NCBI GenBank assembly: GCA_947494545.1
Contig: CANLVH010000002.1
Location: 124,001-188,000, forward strand
Reading direction: 5' to 3'
Source of the DNA: an uncultured Mesonia sp.
GTDB lineage: Bacteria > Bacteroidota > Bacteroidia > Flavobacteriales > Flavobacteriaceae
DNA length: 64,000 nucleotides
The number at the start of each line of letters is the position of its first letter. Positions within the stretch are counted from its first letter, which is position 1. The translations under genes and the position numbers were made by a program. Below, piece by piece: positions 51,752 to 60,858 of the stretch. Below the pieces are notes generated by a model that saw only the letters and a list, made by a program, of their open reading frames with translations, was not told where the DNA came from and did no database searches.

Positions 51752-52853
51752 ATGAGCATAGGCCAAGATAATATAAAAGACTTGCAAGATCGTGTAACCG
51801 CCCTAAAACAATATCTTTGACATTGCTGCTAAACGAATAGAAATAAGCAACGAAGAAGAAAAAACCTTTGCGCCAGATTTTTGGGACAATCCGCAAGAAG
51901 CCCAAAAAGTTGTTAGAGCGCTTAACAATGAAAAAAAATGGGTAGAAGATTATGAAACTGCACAAACTCTGGTAGAAGATCTAGAGGTAGTTTATGAGTT
52001 TTATAAAGAAGGAGAAGCTGATGCGGAAAATGTAGAAAAGCGTTACGAAAGTGCTTTGGACCATATTGAAAAATTGGAGTTTAAAAATATGCTTTCGGAA
52101 GAAGGTGACGATTTAACCGCTATTTTGCAAATTACCGCAGGCGCAGGCGGAACAGAAAGTTGCGATTGGGCGTCTATGTTAATGCGCATGTATATAATGT
52201 GGGCAGAAAAACATGGTTATAAAGTTAGAGAACTCAACTTACAAGACGGCGATGTTGCCGGAATTAAAACCGTGACTTTAGAAATTGAAGGCGATTATGC
52301 TTTTGGTTGGCTTAAGGGCGAAAATGGTATTCATCGTTTAGTGCGTATTTCGCCGTTTGACAGCAATGCGAAACGCCATACATCTTTTGCTTCTGTTTAT
52401 GTTTACCCAATGGTAGATGATTCTATAGAAATTACGGTAAATCCTTCTGATATTGAAATTACCACCGCTCGATCTAGTGGCGCCGGCGGACAAAATGTAA
52501 ACAAAGTAGAAACCAAAGTGCAATTGGTGCACCACCCTACCGGAATTCATATATCTTGTTCTGAAACGCGTTCGCAACACGACAACCGCGAGCGTGCAAT
52601 GCAAATGCTAAAATCGCAATTATACGAGTTAGAGCTACAAAAACAATTAGAACAGCGCGAAGATATTGAGGCCAGTAAAAAGAAAATTGAGTGGGGCTCG
52701 CAAATACGCAATTATGTAATGCATCCTTATAAACTGGTAAAAGACGTGCGTACAGGAGAAGAAACCGGTAATGTAGATGCGGTAATGAATGGCGATTTGG
52801 ATGCATTTTTAAAAGCTTACTTGATGATGATGGGACAACAAGAAGAGGAATAA
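51752..52853 (+). CDS. prfB: Peptide chain release factor 2, with programmed +1 frameshift
   Basis: Translation starts at ATG 51752 and meets an in-frame TGA after 22 codons (51818-51820) in CTT TGA C. A +1 slip there continues as GAC ATT GCT and reads on to 52853, for about 366 residues in total. The long part has [18 protein letters not shown] (the SPF codon-recognition motif) and [17 protein letters not shown] (GGQ catalytic motif). RF2 reads UAA and UGA, and the in-frame UGA makes it autoregulate. The sequence before the slip site (AAACAATATCTTTGAC) lacks the AGGGGG stimulator of E. coli. Confidence 0.96.
51812..51821 (+). other. prfB: Programmed +1 frameshift site of prfB (TATCTTTGAC)
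   Basis: TAT CTT TGA C matches the conserved RF2 slip site exactly. The coding frame before it ends here and the +1 frame carries the rest of RF2. Confidence 0.92.
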
Positions 52854-53000
52854 GAATAAATAATTTTGAATGTGAATTCTGAATTAAGCATTATGAATTA
52901 CGACTTTAAATTGTAAAACTAAAATTTCAGAATTAGAATTATTTTTTTATCTTATTCCCAACAATTTACAAATTACTCTAATCACTAATTAACAAATCAA

Positions 53001-53342
53001 ATGATTAAAATATACCACAATCCCCGTTGCAGTAAATCTCGCGAAGGATTAAAAATTTTAGAAGAATCAGGAACCACGTTTCAAATTGTAAAATATTTAA
53101 ACCAACCTTTAGAAAAAAAAGAAATTAAAAATCTTTTGGAGCTTTTAGGAATTTCTGCCAAAGAACTTGTACGTACCAACGAGAAAGTTTGGAAAGAAAA
53201 CTACAAAGGAAAAGATTTGTCTGAAGACGAAATTATTGAAGCTATGCACGAGCATCCAAAATTAATTCAACGTCCTATTGTAGAGAAAAACGGCATAGCT
53301 GTAATTGGAAGACCTCCCGAAAAAATTAAAGATTTGCTATAA
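53001..53342 (+). CDS. ArsC family (arsenate reductase/Spx-type thioredoxin-fold) protein
   Basis: This 113-residue protein has the ArsC/Spx fold start IYHNPRCSKSREGLKILEES, with the reactive Cys10 in PRCSKSR, then EIKNLLELLG, and QRPIVEKNGIAVIGRPPEK with the arginines that hold the substrate. ArsC-type enzymes reduce arsenate with glutaredoxin. Neighbours offer no arsenic genes, so a general thiol function is equally possible. A 147-base AT-rich stretch precedes it. Confidence 0.88.
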   Translation: MIKIYHNPRCSKSREGLKILEESGTTFQIVKYLNQPLEKKEIKNLLELLGISAKELVRTNEKVWKENYKGKDLSEDEIIEAMHEHPKLIQRPIVEKNGIAVIGRPPEKIKDLL

Positions 53343-53419
53343 TTTAGCAAATTACTAAGAATTTTTAACGGAAAATAGAAGTAACTTTAGTTTGTCTTTG
53401 TTAATCAAATTAAAGATTT

Positions 53420-53827
53420 ATGAAACGATTAGTTTTACTTTTATTTTCCGTTTTTTTATTTCAAAACATTTCTGCGCAGCATCACCTTTTATTAAGAGAA
53501 GCAACTCCCACCATAAAACAAAAAGCCGAAGACGAGGTTAGAGAATTAGCCAAAATGTTAGCTCTTGGCGGAGAACAAAGACTTTTGGTGCGCAATGCTC
53601 TAATGGTTCACGAAGTGCAACGCCAAAAAGTAATGGCTACCAACTGGAGTCCCGAAAGGAAAAAGAAATGGTTGCAGCGTATAGATGTACGGAAAACATC
53701 TGAGTTGGCAGATATTCTCACCTGTTACCAATTCAATTATTATCTACAACATAAAAGAGAAATTCGCAAAAAACACGAAAATGCCTCAGAATCAATTTAT
53801 AAGGAAAGGGCACTTAATCCTCTTTAA
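53420..53827 (+). CDS. Small secreted helical protein (Spy/CpxP-like), tandem copy 1
   Basis: This 135-residue protein has a signal peptide (LVLLLFSVFLFQNISA) and a helical body: ELAKMLALGGEQRLLVRNALMVHEVQRQKV, then KWLQRIDVRKTSELADILTCYQFNYYLQHKREI. The periodic pattern parallels the two genes that follow and recalls the LTxxQ helical chaperones Spy/CpxP. It diverges most from copies 2 and 3 and is separated by 157 bases. Function inferred from layout only. Confidence 0.7.
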   Translation: MKRLVLLLFSVFLFQNISAQHHLLLREATPTIKQKAEDEVRELAKMLALGGEQRLLVRNALMVHEVQRQKVMATNWSPERKKKWLQRIDVRKTSELADILTCYQFNYYLQHKREIRKKHENASESIYKERALNPL

Positions 53828-53984
53828 GGAATGATAAGATTTAGTGCGTTTTATCTACCAATTTGTCATTAAAAATGATATTAATCGATTTTATGATAGT
53901 TTTAATCGATTTTTAACGAATTGTTAACCAGCTTGTTAAGCTTAACCGTTATCTTAGTGACGCAATCAAAAACTAATATATACC

Positions 53985-54377
53985 ATGAAAAAATTACTAT
54001 TAACCTTAACTATAATTGGAATGAGCGTTCATTTTGCAAGCGCACAATCTTTGTTGCACAGAACATCAGAAGATAGGGCTGCAAAAAAAGTTGATGACCA
54101 AGTAGCTGTTTTAACAAACCAATTACAGCTGAATGATGATCAACAAGACCGTATCAGTAAAGAATTCGAAAAATACTACGAACGCAAAAATCAAATAATC
54201 CAATCTGATTTATCTAGTCGTGAAAAACGTAAAGAGATAAAATCTTCTTTGGAAGAAAGTCTATCTGCTATTGAAAGTTATTTGACAGATGCACAATCTG
54301 ACAGATATGACGATATTAAAAGAAATAAAATGCGAGAAATGCGTAAACGTGTGAGAAATGCACCGCGTAGACAATAA
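53985..54377 (+). CDS. Small secreted helical protein (Spy/CpxP-like), tandem copy 2
   Basis: This 130-residue protein has a signal peptide (LLLTLTIIGMSVHFASAQ) and the repeat unit QVAVLTNQLQLNDDQQDRISKEFEKYYERKNQIIQSDLSSREKRKEIKSS, then SLSAIESYLTDAQSDRYDDIKRNK and an arginine-rich tail. LQLNDDQQ and LTDAQ match the paired LTxxQ motifs of Spy/CpxP periplasmic chaperones. It has its own terminator. Confidence 0.75.
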   Translation: MKKLLLTLTIIGMSVHFASAQSLLHRTSEDRAAKKVDDQVAVLTNQLQLNDDQQDRISKEFEKYYERKNQIIQSDLSSREKRKEIKSSLEESLSAIESYLTDAQSDRYDDIKRNKMREMRKRVRNAPRRQ

Positions 54378-54401
54378 TAAAATCGTTACAGTTCTAAAAC
54401 G

Positions 54402-54434
54402 AAACCGTCTTAAATTATTTTAAGACGGTTTTTT
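54402..54434 (+). terminator. Terminator of Spy-like copy 2
   Basis: AAACCGTCTTA and TAAGACGGTTT form an 11-bp stem with an 8-base loop, then a T run. Confidence 0.85.
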
Positions 54435-54498
54435 ATTTTAACTAGCTATTAACTAACACCTTAGTATGTGTTTTTTATTTTTATTAAAAATATACATT

Positions 54499-54846
54499 AT
54501 GAGAACTTTATTATTACTAGTTGCTTTTGTAAGTCTTAGTTTAAGCAGTTTTGCACAAGATAGGTTACAATCTGAACCTATACCGGAAGTTGAAAAACGG
54601 GTGGAACAAAAAACCCAAATTTTAAAAGACGAATTGGCCCTTACCGGAAAACAAGAGGTTTTGGTAAAAAAGAAACTAACCGAGTTTTATATTGAGCGTA
54701 ACGAAATTATTAATTCTGACATGGATTTAGACCAAAAGCGTAATGCTATTAAAGCCGTAGTAAAAAATCAGGATAAAGAATTGCGAGATATTTTAACCGG
54801 ACCGCAATATGAGACTTATTTAAAATACAAAACAGCAAAACCTTAA
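54499..54846 (+). CDS. Small secreted helical protein (Spy/CpxP-like), tandem copy 3
   Basis: About 115 residues from ATG 54499 (signal peptide LLLLVAFVSLSLSSFAQ); an upstream ATG at 54466 would add eleven hydrophobic residues before a good signal peptide and is rejected. The body VEQKTQILKDELALTGKQEVLVKKKLTEFYIERNEIINSDMDLDQKRNAIKAV, then ILTGPQYETYLKYK, shows the same paired LTxxQ pattern as copy 2. Confidence 0.75.
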   Translation: MRTLLLLVAFVSLSLSSFAQDRLQSEPIPEVEKRVEQKTQILKDELALTGKQEVLVKKKLTEFYIERNEIINSDMDLDQKRNAIKAVVKNQDKELRDILTGPQYETYLKYKTAKP

Positions 54847-54849
54847 TTT

Positions 54850-56004
54850 CTAAGCTTTAATCACTCCTAACGGTTTTAGCTCAACTTGTATGTTTACCAA
54901 ATCTCCTTGCAAACGCATAACATCTCTAATATTTTTGTAAGAACCCGGTGCTTCATCTAAATCTTTTTTATGCCGCAAAGCATGTAAAATTCCCTTTTTC
55001 TTTAATTGGGCTACTTCTTCTTTAAAGTTTAGCGATTTTCTAGCTTTGGTTCTGCTCATAATTCTTCCGGCGCCGTGCGAGCAAGAGTTAAAAGAAGCCG
55101 CGTTTCCTTTACCTTTAACCAAGTAAGAAGATGTTCCTTGCGAGCCGGGTATCATCCCCCATTCGTCTTCTTCGGCGCGGGTAGCACCTTTTCTGTGCAC
55201 CATTAAATCTTCTTCAAAATGCTTTTCCCTAGCAGCAAAATTATGCGGTTTATTTATAAAATTTGAAAATTGTACAGCCGGTAAAAATTCCGTAAAGGCT
55301 TCTTTTACCCTATGCATCATCAATTTTCTGTTTTGTAAGGCAAACTCAATACAATAATTCATTTCTTTAAAATAATTATCATAATTTTCTGTACCACGAA
55401 CAAAATAGGAAAGGTCTTTTGGTACATTACCTCCCCTTTTTTTTGTTTCTTCTATTGCTTTTTCGTGGTAATGTTTGGCAGTTGTATAGCCAATATTTCT
55501 GGAGCCGGAATGAACCATTATCCAAATATAACCGTCGGAGCCTTGCTGAATTTCTATAAAATGATTACCGCCGCCAAGTGTTCCTACTTGCGTTCTGCCA
55601 CGCTCGTATTCTTTAGAAACTACTGGTAAATCTTCCTTTAAAGTGGGTAGCCACTTTTCGTCTTGTTTTTCTTGATGATGCTTATGACCTACAGGAACGG
55701 TTTGTCGTATTTGCGTCATAACGTTTTTTAAATCTGCGGTATCTATTTCTCTCAAATTTGTCCGCAGGCAACACATTCCGCAACCAATATCAACTCCTAC
55801 TGCATTGGGAATAATAGCATCTTTTGTTGTCAAAACCCCGCCAATTGGCATCCCATAGCCTTGGTGAGAATCTGGCATAATAGCAATATGTTTAAAAGCT
55901 ATGTCTAAATTGGCCAAATCTTTTGCTTGTTGCAAAGCACCTTCTTCAATATCTTCTAGCCACAGTTTTATAGGAATTTTCTCTGTATCAATCTTTCGTA
56001 TCAT
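54850..56004 (-). CDS. rtcB: RtcB-family RNA ligase
   Basis: About 384 residues from ATG 56004; an upstream TTG is less likely. It has DSHQGYGMPIGGVLTT and VGVDIGCGMCCLRT (metal ligands), GTLGGGNHFIEI, MVHSGSRNIGY and the guanylylation histidine region SCSHGAGRIMSRTKAR. RtcB joins 2',3'-cyclic phosphate or 3'-phosphate RNA ends to 5'-OH ends using GTP and Mn2+. The usual helper archease is not adjacent. It is convergent with the Spy-like gene, 3 bases apart, with no terminator visible. It holds one CTTTACGGAA copy (55288-55297). Confidence 0.93.
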   Translation of the reverse strand: MIRKIDTEKIPIKLWLEDIEEGALQQAKDLANLDIAFKHIAIMPDSHQGYGMPIGGVLTTKDAIIPNAVGVDIGCGMCCLRTNLREIDTADLKNVMTQIRQTVPVGHKHHQEKQDEKWLPTLKEDLPVVSKEYERGRTQVGTLGGGNHFIEIQQGSDGYIWIMVHSGSRNIGYTTAKHYHEKAIEETKKRGGNVPKDLSYFVRGTENYDNYFKEMNYCIEFALQNRKLMMHRVKEAFTEFLPAVQFSNFINKPHNFAAREKHFEEDLMVHRKGATRAEEDEWGMIPGSQGTSSYLVKGKGNAASFNSCSHGAGRIMSRTKARKSLNFKEEVAQLKKKGILHALRHKKDLDEAPGSYKNIRDVMRLQGDLVNIQVELKPLGVIKA

Positions 56005-56085
56005 AAATTTTAAGATACAAATCTTTCCTATTATAAACAAAGCTTTAGAAGTTAGTTAGCCGCAAATAAAGTCTTATGCTTTTTA

Positions 56086-56095
56086 CTTTACGGAA
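56086..56095 (+). repeat. Interspersed 10-mer CTTTACGGAA, intergenic, left arm of an inverted pair
   Basis: Exact copy facing the copy at 56121, with 25 bases between; the two can form an 11-bp hairpin. Confidence 0.72.
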
Positions 56096-56120
56096 AAATT
56101 AATGTTTGAGTAAAATAAAA

Positions 56121-56130
56121 TTCCGTAAAG
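56121..56130 (-). repeat. Interspersed 10-mer CTTTACGGAA, intergenic, right arm of an inverted pair
   Basis: Exact copy in the opposite orientation to 56086, in the divergent rtcB / barrel-receptor gap. Confidence 0.72.
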
Positions 56131-56286
56131 TTTTAAAAAATAAAAAAGCAATTTAAAAGATACATTTTCAATTATTTACGCAAAAAAAACCTCAAAAAAA
56201 CGTGATTTTTTAAAATTTTGTAAAATTTTCGGGATTACTCATTAAACTATTCGCATAAAGGATAGTCTTAAAAAGAAAAACTGTTC

Positions 56287-58791
56287 ATGAAACTACGTCC
56301 CAAATTTTTGGCAAGAAATTTCTTTTTGCTATTTATTCTTTTTCCTGCTTTAAGTTTTGCTCAAGATAAAAATACCGTAACCGGTAAAGTGGTAGATAAA
56401 GATGCCGGAATTCCTTTAGAATACGCCACAATTACTTTTAAAGATCCTTCTGGAGAAAAAAGTGATCAAGGTGGTGTCACTAACTTTGACGGCGAGTTCT
56501 CTGTAGAAGTTACCCCGGGCACTTATAATATTTTGATAGAATATATTTCTTTTGAGCCAAAAATATATGAAAACCGAAGAGTAACTTCTAACATAAATTT
56601 AGGTACTGTACGACTGGGCTTAGATGCCGACAGTTTGGACGAAGTGGTGGTACGCGCAGAAACCACAGAAGTGGATATACGTTTAGATAAAAAAATATAT
56701 AATATTGGTAAAGACCTTACCACACAAGGTAGCACGGTGAGTGATGCTTTAAATAATGTACCCTCTGTAACAGTAGATATGGAAGGTGGTATTAGCTTAC
56801 GCGGAAATGAAAACGTTCGTATTTTAATAAACGGTAAACCTTCTGCAATGGCCGGATTTGGAGATACGAATGTTTTTCAGCAATTACCCGCCGATGCCAT
56901 AGAGCGTGTAGAAGTTATTACCAGTCCATCTGCAAGATATGATGCCGAAGGTTCTGCAGGAATTTTAAACATTATTTTAAAAAAGGAAAAAACTTTAGGC
57001 TTTAATGGTTCTGTTTCTGCCAATGTTGGCTATCCTACAAATTCTAATATTTCTACCAACTTAAATCTACGTACAGACGATTTTAATATTTTTACCACCA
57101 TTGGTAATTACTACAGAAAATCTCCGGGAAATGCCTTTTTTGATAATAGGTATAAAACCGGGTCTTTTGATAAAATTATAGAAGACCGCGAATACGACCG
57201 AAGATACAATGGTTTTAATGCCAATATAGGAATGGAATATTTCTTAAACGAGCAATCGTCGGTTACCGGTAGCTTCTTTACCCGTTTTGGAGACGATAAA
57301 GATGTTACAAAAAATAACACCAGCAGGTTTGTAGAAAATACTTTAGACAGCCGTACACTTCGAGAGCAAATAGAAAAAGAAGACGATAAAAGTTACCAGG
57401 CTTCTGTAAATTACCAAAATAGGTTTAACGACGAAGGCCATAAGTTAACGGCAGATTTTCAATATTCTTACGACAATGAAGATAGACCAACTACTATTGA
57501 AGAAAACATAACCTTTCCTACTACAACATTTTTAGACAAGGAAAAGATTTTTGAAAAAGAAACACAAAACGAATTTTTAATACAAGCAGATTATGTTTTA
57601 CCAATTGGCGAAGCACAATTTGAAGCTGGTTTTCGTAGTAATTTTGAAGAAGAAGTAACAGATTATTCGTTAGACACCTTAAACCAAAGCACCGGCAACT
57701 TTGAACAAAACTTGAGTTTAAGCAACAAATTTACCTATACTGAAAATGTAAACGCAGTATATTCTCAATATGGTAATAAATTTGGTGATTTTTCTTTCTT
57801 GGTTGGTTTGCGTTTAGAGCAAACAAAATTAAAAGGAGAATTAGATACCGCCTTGCCGGAAACAGATTTAGAAGAAGAAGTTGGTTTTGCTTTTGAAACC
57901 AATTTTGAAAAAGACTATTTAGAACTCTTTCCTACCGTAAATTTAACTTACGAGCTTAGCGAAGACGAAAACATTACTTTAGGTTATAATAGAAGAATAA
58001 ACAGACCAAGAAGTTGGTACATTAATCCGTTTCCTTCCCGATCTAGTAGAACAAATATTTTTCAAGGTAACCCAGATTTAAATCCATCTTTTTCTAGTGC
58101 TTTTGATTTAGGTTATTTAAAAAAGTGGGAGAAATTAACTTTAACCGGTTCAGTTTACTACCAACGCGAAACAGATGCTTTTGAAAGAATACAACTAAAC
58201 ACAGAAGATACCGGTAATACAGACGAGACTACAGATGGTATACCAATTGTGCGTACTTTACCAATTAACCTTTCTACAGAGGAGCGTTTTGGTGCAGAAG
58301 TAGGTACAATTTATAACCCGGCAAAATGGCTTAGATTAAATGCTAGTTTTAACTTTTTTAGTCGGGAGTCTGAAGGAGAATTTGAAGGCGTAGATTATGG
58401 CAATAAAAGTACCAGCTGGTTTGGTCGTTTTAGCTCCAAAGTTAATTTACCTGGCAGCATAGATTGGCAAACTACTGGTTTTTATAGAGGTCCGCGAGAA
58501 AGCGCCCAATCTGAAACAGATGGTATTTTCTCTTTAAATCTTGCCTTTAGTAAAGAATTGGTAGAAAACACTTTAACCGCTTCTTTAAATATAAGAGACG
58601 TATTTAACTCTAGAAAAAGAAGTAGTTATACGGTTACAGAAAATGTAATTACCAATAGCGAGTTTCAATGGCGAGAGCGACAAATTACGGCTTCTTTAAT
58701 TTACAGATTCAACCAACCTAACGATCAGCGCGGTTCGCGCCAAGGAGGAGGTCAAAATAATTATGAGGAAGGAGAAGGCGGTGGTTTTTAA
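56287..58791 (+). CDS. Outer-membrane beta-barrel protein of the TonB-receptor-like type
   Basis: This 834-residue protein has a signal peptide (FFLLFILFPALSFAQ), a carboxypeptidase-regulatory-like beta-sandwich (about 27-110: VTGKVVDKDAGIPLEYATITF, GVTNFDGEFSVEVTPGTYNILIEYIS), a plug-like domain (about 125-240: LDKKIYNIGKDLTTQGSTVSDALNNVPSVTVDMEGGISLRGNENVRILINGKPS, DAIERVEVITSPSARYDAEGSAGILNIILKK) and a long barrel. The tail is Gly-rich and lacks a typical final aromatic residue. No TonB box is seen, and no SusD partner is adjacent. Substrate unknown. Confidence 0.88.
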   Translation: MKLRPKFLARNFFLLFILFPALSFAQDKNTVTGKVVDKDAGIPLEYATITFKDPSGEKSDQGGVTNFDGEFSVEVTPGTYNILIEYISFEPKIYENRRVTSNINLGTVRLGLDADSLDEVVVRAETTEVDIRLDKKIYNIGKDLTTQGSTVSDALNNVPSVTVDMEGGISLRGNENVRILINGKPSAMAGFGDTNVFQQLPADAIERVEVITSPSARYDAEGSAGILNIILKKEKTLGFNGSVSANVGYPTNSNISTNLNLRTDDFNIFTTIGNYYRKSPGNAFFDNRYKTGSFDKIIEDREYDRRYNGFNANIGMEYFLNEQSSVTGSFFTRFGDDKDVTKNNTSRFVENTLDSRTLREQIEKEDDKSYQASVNYQNRFNDEGHKLTADFQYSYDNEDRPTTIEENITFPTTTFLDKEKIFEKETQNEFLIQADYVLPIGEAQFEAGFRSNFEEEVTDYSLDTLNQSTGNFEQNLSLSNKFTYTENVNAVYSQYGNKFGDFSFLVGLRLEQTKLKGELDTALPETDLEEEVGFAFETNFEKDYLELFPTVNLTYELSEDENITLGYNRRINRPRSWYINPFPSRSSRTNIFQGNPDLNPSFSSAFDLGYLKKWEKLTLTGSVYYQRETDAFERIQLNTEDTGNTDETTDGIPIVRTLPINLSTEERFGAEVGTIYNPAKWLRLNASFNFFSRESEGEFEGVDYGNKSTSWFGRFSSKVNLPGSIDWQTTGFYRGPRESAQSETDGIFSLNLAFSKELVENTLTASLNIRDVFNSRKRSSYTVTENVITNSEFQWRERQITASLIYRFNQPNDQRGSRQGGGQNNYEEGEGGGF

Positions 58792-58810
58792 GCTAGAAAA
58801 ACCACCCATT

Positions 58811-58847
58811 AAAAAAGGGAAGCAAAATTAATTGCTTCCCTTTTTTT
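58811..58847. terminator. Bidirectional terminator after the barrel gene
   Basis: AAAAAAGGGAAGCAA and TTGCTTCCCTTTTTTT make a 15-bp stem with a 6-base loop, between convergent genes. Confidence 0.88.
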
Positions 58848-58864
58848 ATTTGGTAATTATATTA

Positions 58865-59056
58865 TTATTTTAACTGCTCTACCGTTGTTTCGTTTTGTTG
58901 GTTTTTCTTTTCTTTCTTTTCACGAATCATATCTTTTACCGCACCACCAATCCAGTAAGGCACTACAAAAGTTATTAAAAAAATCATCAACCAAAATCCT
59001 ATAGTTGCGATTCCCATAAAAATCAAAAACCCGATATACTGATCAAACTCAAACAT
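58865..59056 (-). CDS. Small membrane protein of unknown function
   Basis: This 63-residue protein has one long hydrophobic stretch (YIGFLIFMGIATIGFWLMIFLITFVVPYWIGGAV), enough for one or two helices, then a charged tail (REKKEKKNQQNETTVEQLK). Both flanks have regulatory signals (a terminator on one side, about 300 bases without a gene on the other), which supports a real gene. Family not recognised. Confidence 0.65.
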   Translation of the reverse strand: MFEFDQYIGFLIFMGIATIGFWLMIFLITFVVPYWIGGAVKDMIREKKEKKNQQNETTVEQLK

Positions 59057-59257
59057 AATTTTTAAATTTCAAGAATTTGTTCAAAGATAAGTATATTTTA
59101 AAATTAATTGCAAAGAAAAGTTAAAAAATATATTCTGTCTCTGCCACTCTGCTTAGGATTGTTTTATATTTATGCTTTTAGCTGGAGCTGAATTTTCTCT
59201 TCTAAGCACAATTTTAAAATATAATCTCTCTAGAATTTTGATATCCTGCCGAGTCAA

Positions 59258-59267
59258 TTCCGTAAAG
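59258..59267 (-). repeat. Interspersed 10-mer CTTTACGGAA, intergenic copy
   Basis: Exact copy, about 50 bases upstream of the fumC -7 element. Confidence 0.7.
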
Positions 59268-59317
59268 CAAAACAAAATTCTATTTTCAAATTAAAGGTAT
59301 TTGAGCAGCTAAATGTT

Positions 59318-59325
59318 TAAATTTG
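59318..59325 (+). promoter_or_regulatory. -7 promoter element TAAATTTG of fumC
   Basis: It fits TAnnTTTG and lies 26 bases before the ATG at 59352. Confidence 0.5.
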
Positions 59326-59351
59326 TAAAAACCTTAAAATAACACACGCAA

Positions 59352-60749
59352 ATGAAATATAGAATAGAAAAAGACACGATGGGCGAAGTAAAAGTGCCCG
59401 CAAATAAACTTTGGGGCGCCCAAACAGAACGCTCTAAAAATAATTTTAAAATTGGACCGGCCGGTTCTATGCCGTTAGAAATTATCTACGGTTTTGCATA
59501 CTTAAAAAAAGCAGCAGCTTACACCAACGAAGCTGCAGGCGTACTTTCTACACAAAAAAGAGATTTAATTGCCAAGGTTTGTGACGAAATTTTAGAAGGA
59601 AAACACGACGACCAATTTCCATTGGTAATTTGGCAAACCGGTTCTGGGACGCAAAGCAACATGAACGTAAATGAGGTAATCGCTAACCGCGCGCATCAAC
59701 TGGCAGGAAAGAAAATTGGCGAAGGCGATAAAACACTACAACCTAATGACGATGTAAACAAATCGCAATCTTCTAACGATACTTTTCCCACAGGAATGCA
59801 TATTGCCATTTATAAAAAATTGGTAGAAACAGCCATTCCCGGTATTGAGCAATTGCGCGATACTTTACGGAAAAAATCAGAAGATTTTAAAAAAGTTGTA
59901 AAAATTGGTCGTACGCATTTTATGGATGCCACTCCCCTAACCCTAGGACAAGAATTTGGTGGTTATGCTTCGCAATTAACACACGGGTTAAAAGCTCTAA
60001 AAAACACTTTACCGCATTTGGCAGAATTGGCTCTGGGCGGAACTGCCGTAGGTACAGGCTTAAACACGCCAGATGGTTATGCAGAAAATGTAGCCAAAAA
60101 AATTGCAGAATTAACCAATTTGCCGTTTACCTCTGCCGAAAATAAATTTGAGGCTCTGGCTGCTCACGATGCTTTGGTAGAAACCCACGGCGCTTTAAAA
60201 CAATTGGCGGTAAGTTTAAACAAAATAGGTAACGATATTAGAATGTTAGCTTCCGGACCGCGAAGCGGAATTGGCGAGATTAACATTCCGGCAAACGAGC
60301 CTGGTTCTTCTATTATGCCAGGAAAAGTAAATCCTACCCAATGCGAAGCTTTAACAATGGTTTGCGCGCAAGTTATGGGTAATGATGTTGGCGTGGGCGT
60401 AGGCGGAATGCAAGGCCAGTTTGAGCTAAATGTTTTTAAACCCGTAATGGCGGCAAGTTTATTGCAAAGCGCTCAATTATTGGGAGACGCTTGTATTTCT
60501 TTTGATGAGCATTGTGCTAGCGGCATTGAGCCAAACCAAGAACGTATAGATAAAATGCTTAAAAACAGTTTGATGTTGGTTACTGCATTAAATACTAAAA
60601 TTGGTTATTATAAAGCTGCCGAAATTGCCAATACCGCACATAAAAACGGTACAACTTTAAAAGAAGAAGCTGTAAATCTAGGTTATACCACAGAAGAAGA
60701 ATTTGATAAATGGGTTAAACCCGAAGATATGGTAGGAGATATAGAGTAG
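59352..60749 (+). CDS. fumC: Class II fumarate hydratase
   Basis: This 465-residue protein has the aspartase/fumarase superfamily signature [16 protein letters not shown] (catalytic Ser loop), [39 protein letters not shown] and [21 protein letters not shown]. It interconverts fumarate and malate in the TCA cycle, as a homotetramer without an iron-sulphur cluster. It contains an exact CTTTACGGAA copy at 59863-59872. Confidence 0.97.
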   Translation: MKYRIEKDTMGEVKVPANKLWGAQTERSKNNFKIGPAGSMPLEIIYGFAYLKKAAAYTNEAAGVLSTQKRDLIAKVCDEILEGKHDDQFPLVIWQTGSGTQSNMNVNEVIANRAHQLAGKKIGEGDKTLQPNDDVNKSQSSNDTFPTGMHIAIYKKLVETAIPGIEQLRDTLRKKSEDFKKVVKIGRTHFMDATPLTLGQEFGGYASQLTHGLKALKNTLPHLAELALGGTAVGTGLNTPDGYAENVAKKIAELTNLPFTSAENKFEALAAHDALVETHGALKQLAVSLNKIGNDIRMLASGPRSGIGEINIPANEPGSSIMPGKVNPTQCEALTMVCAQVMGNDVGVGVGGMQGQFELNVFKPVMAASLLQSAQLLGDACISFDEHCASGIEPNQERIDKMLKNSLMLVTALNTKIGYYKAAEIANTAHKNGTTLKEEAVNLGYTTEEEFDKWVKPEDMVGDIE

Positions 60750-60792
60750 CTTTAATATAAACGAGTATTCATTTTTTAGAATGAATATAACA

Positions 60793-60833
60793 AAAATCCG
60801 TCTAAACTTTTAATTAGGTTAGACGGATTTTTT
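60793..60833 (+). terminator. Terminator of fumC, shared with convergent glmM
   Basis: AAAATCCGTCTAA and TTAGACGGATTTTTT form a 13-bp stem with a 13-base loop, flanked by A and T runs; usable in both directions. Confidence 0.85.
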
Positions 60834-60858
60834 ATTGGTTGCTATATTATTCAAAATT

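Larger units (their letters stand above)
59057..59351. other. 295-base intergenic region upstream of fumC
   Basis: No gene is visible. It holds a CTTTACGGAA copy (59258) and a likely fumC promoter with -7 element TAAATTTG (59318-59325). The rest is AT-rich with no clear structure. Confidence 0.5.

Noticed and set aside
51726..51965. Minus-strand open frame over the start of prfB
   Set aside because: It is antisense to the RF2 N-terminus, which is well supported by the frameshift site and the promoter.
54466..54498. Upstream ATG (54466) for the third Spy-like gene
   Set aside because: It would add a hydrophobic stretch before an already complete signal peptide, and the likely leader region falls here.
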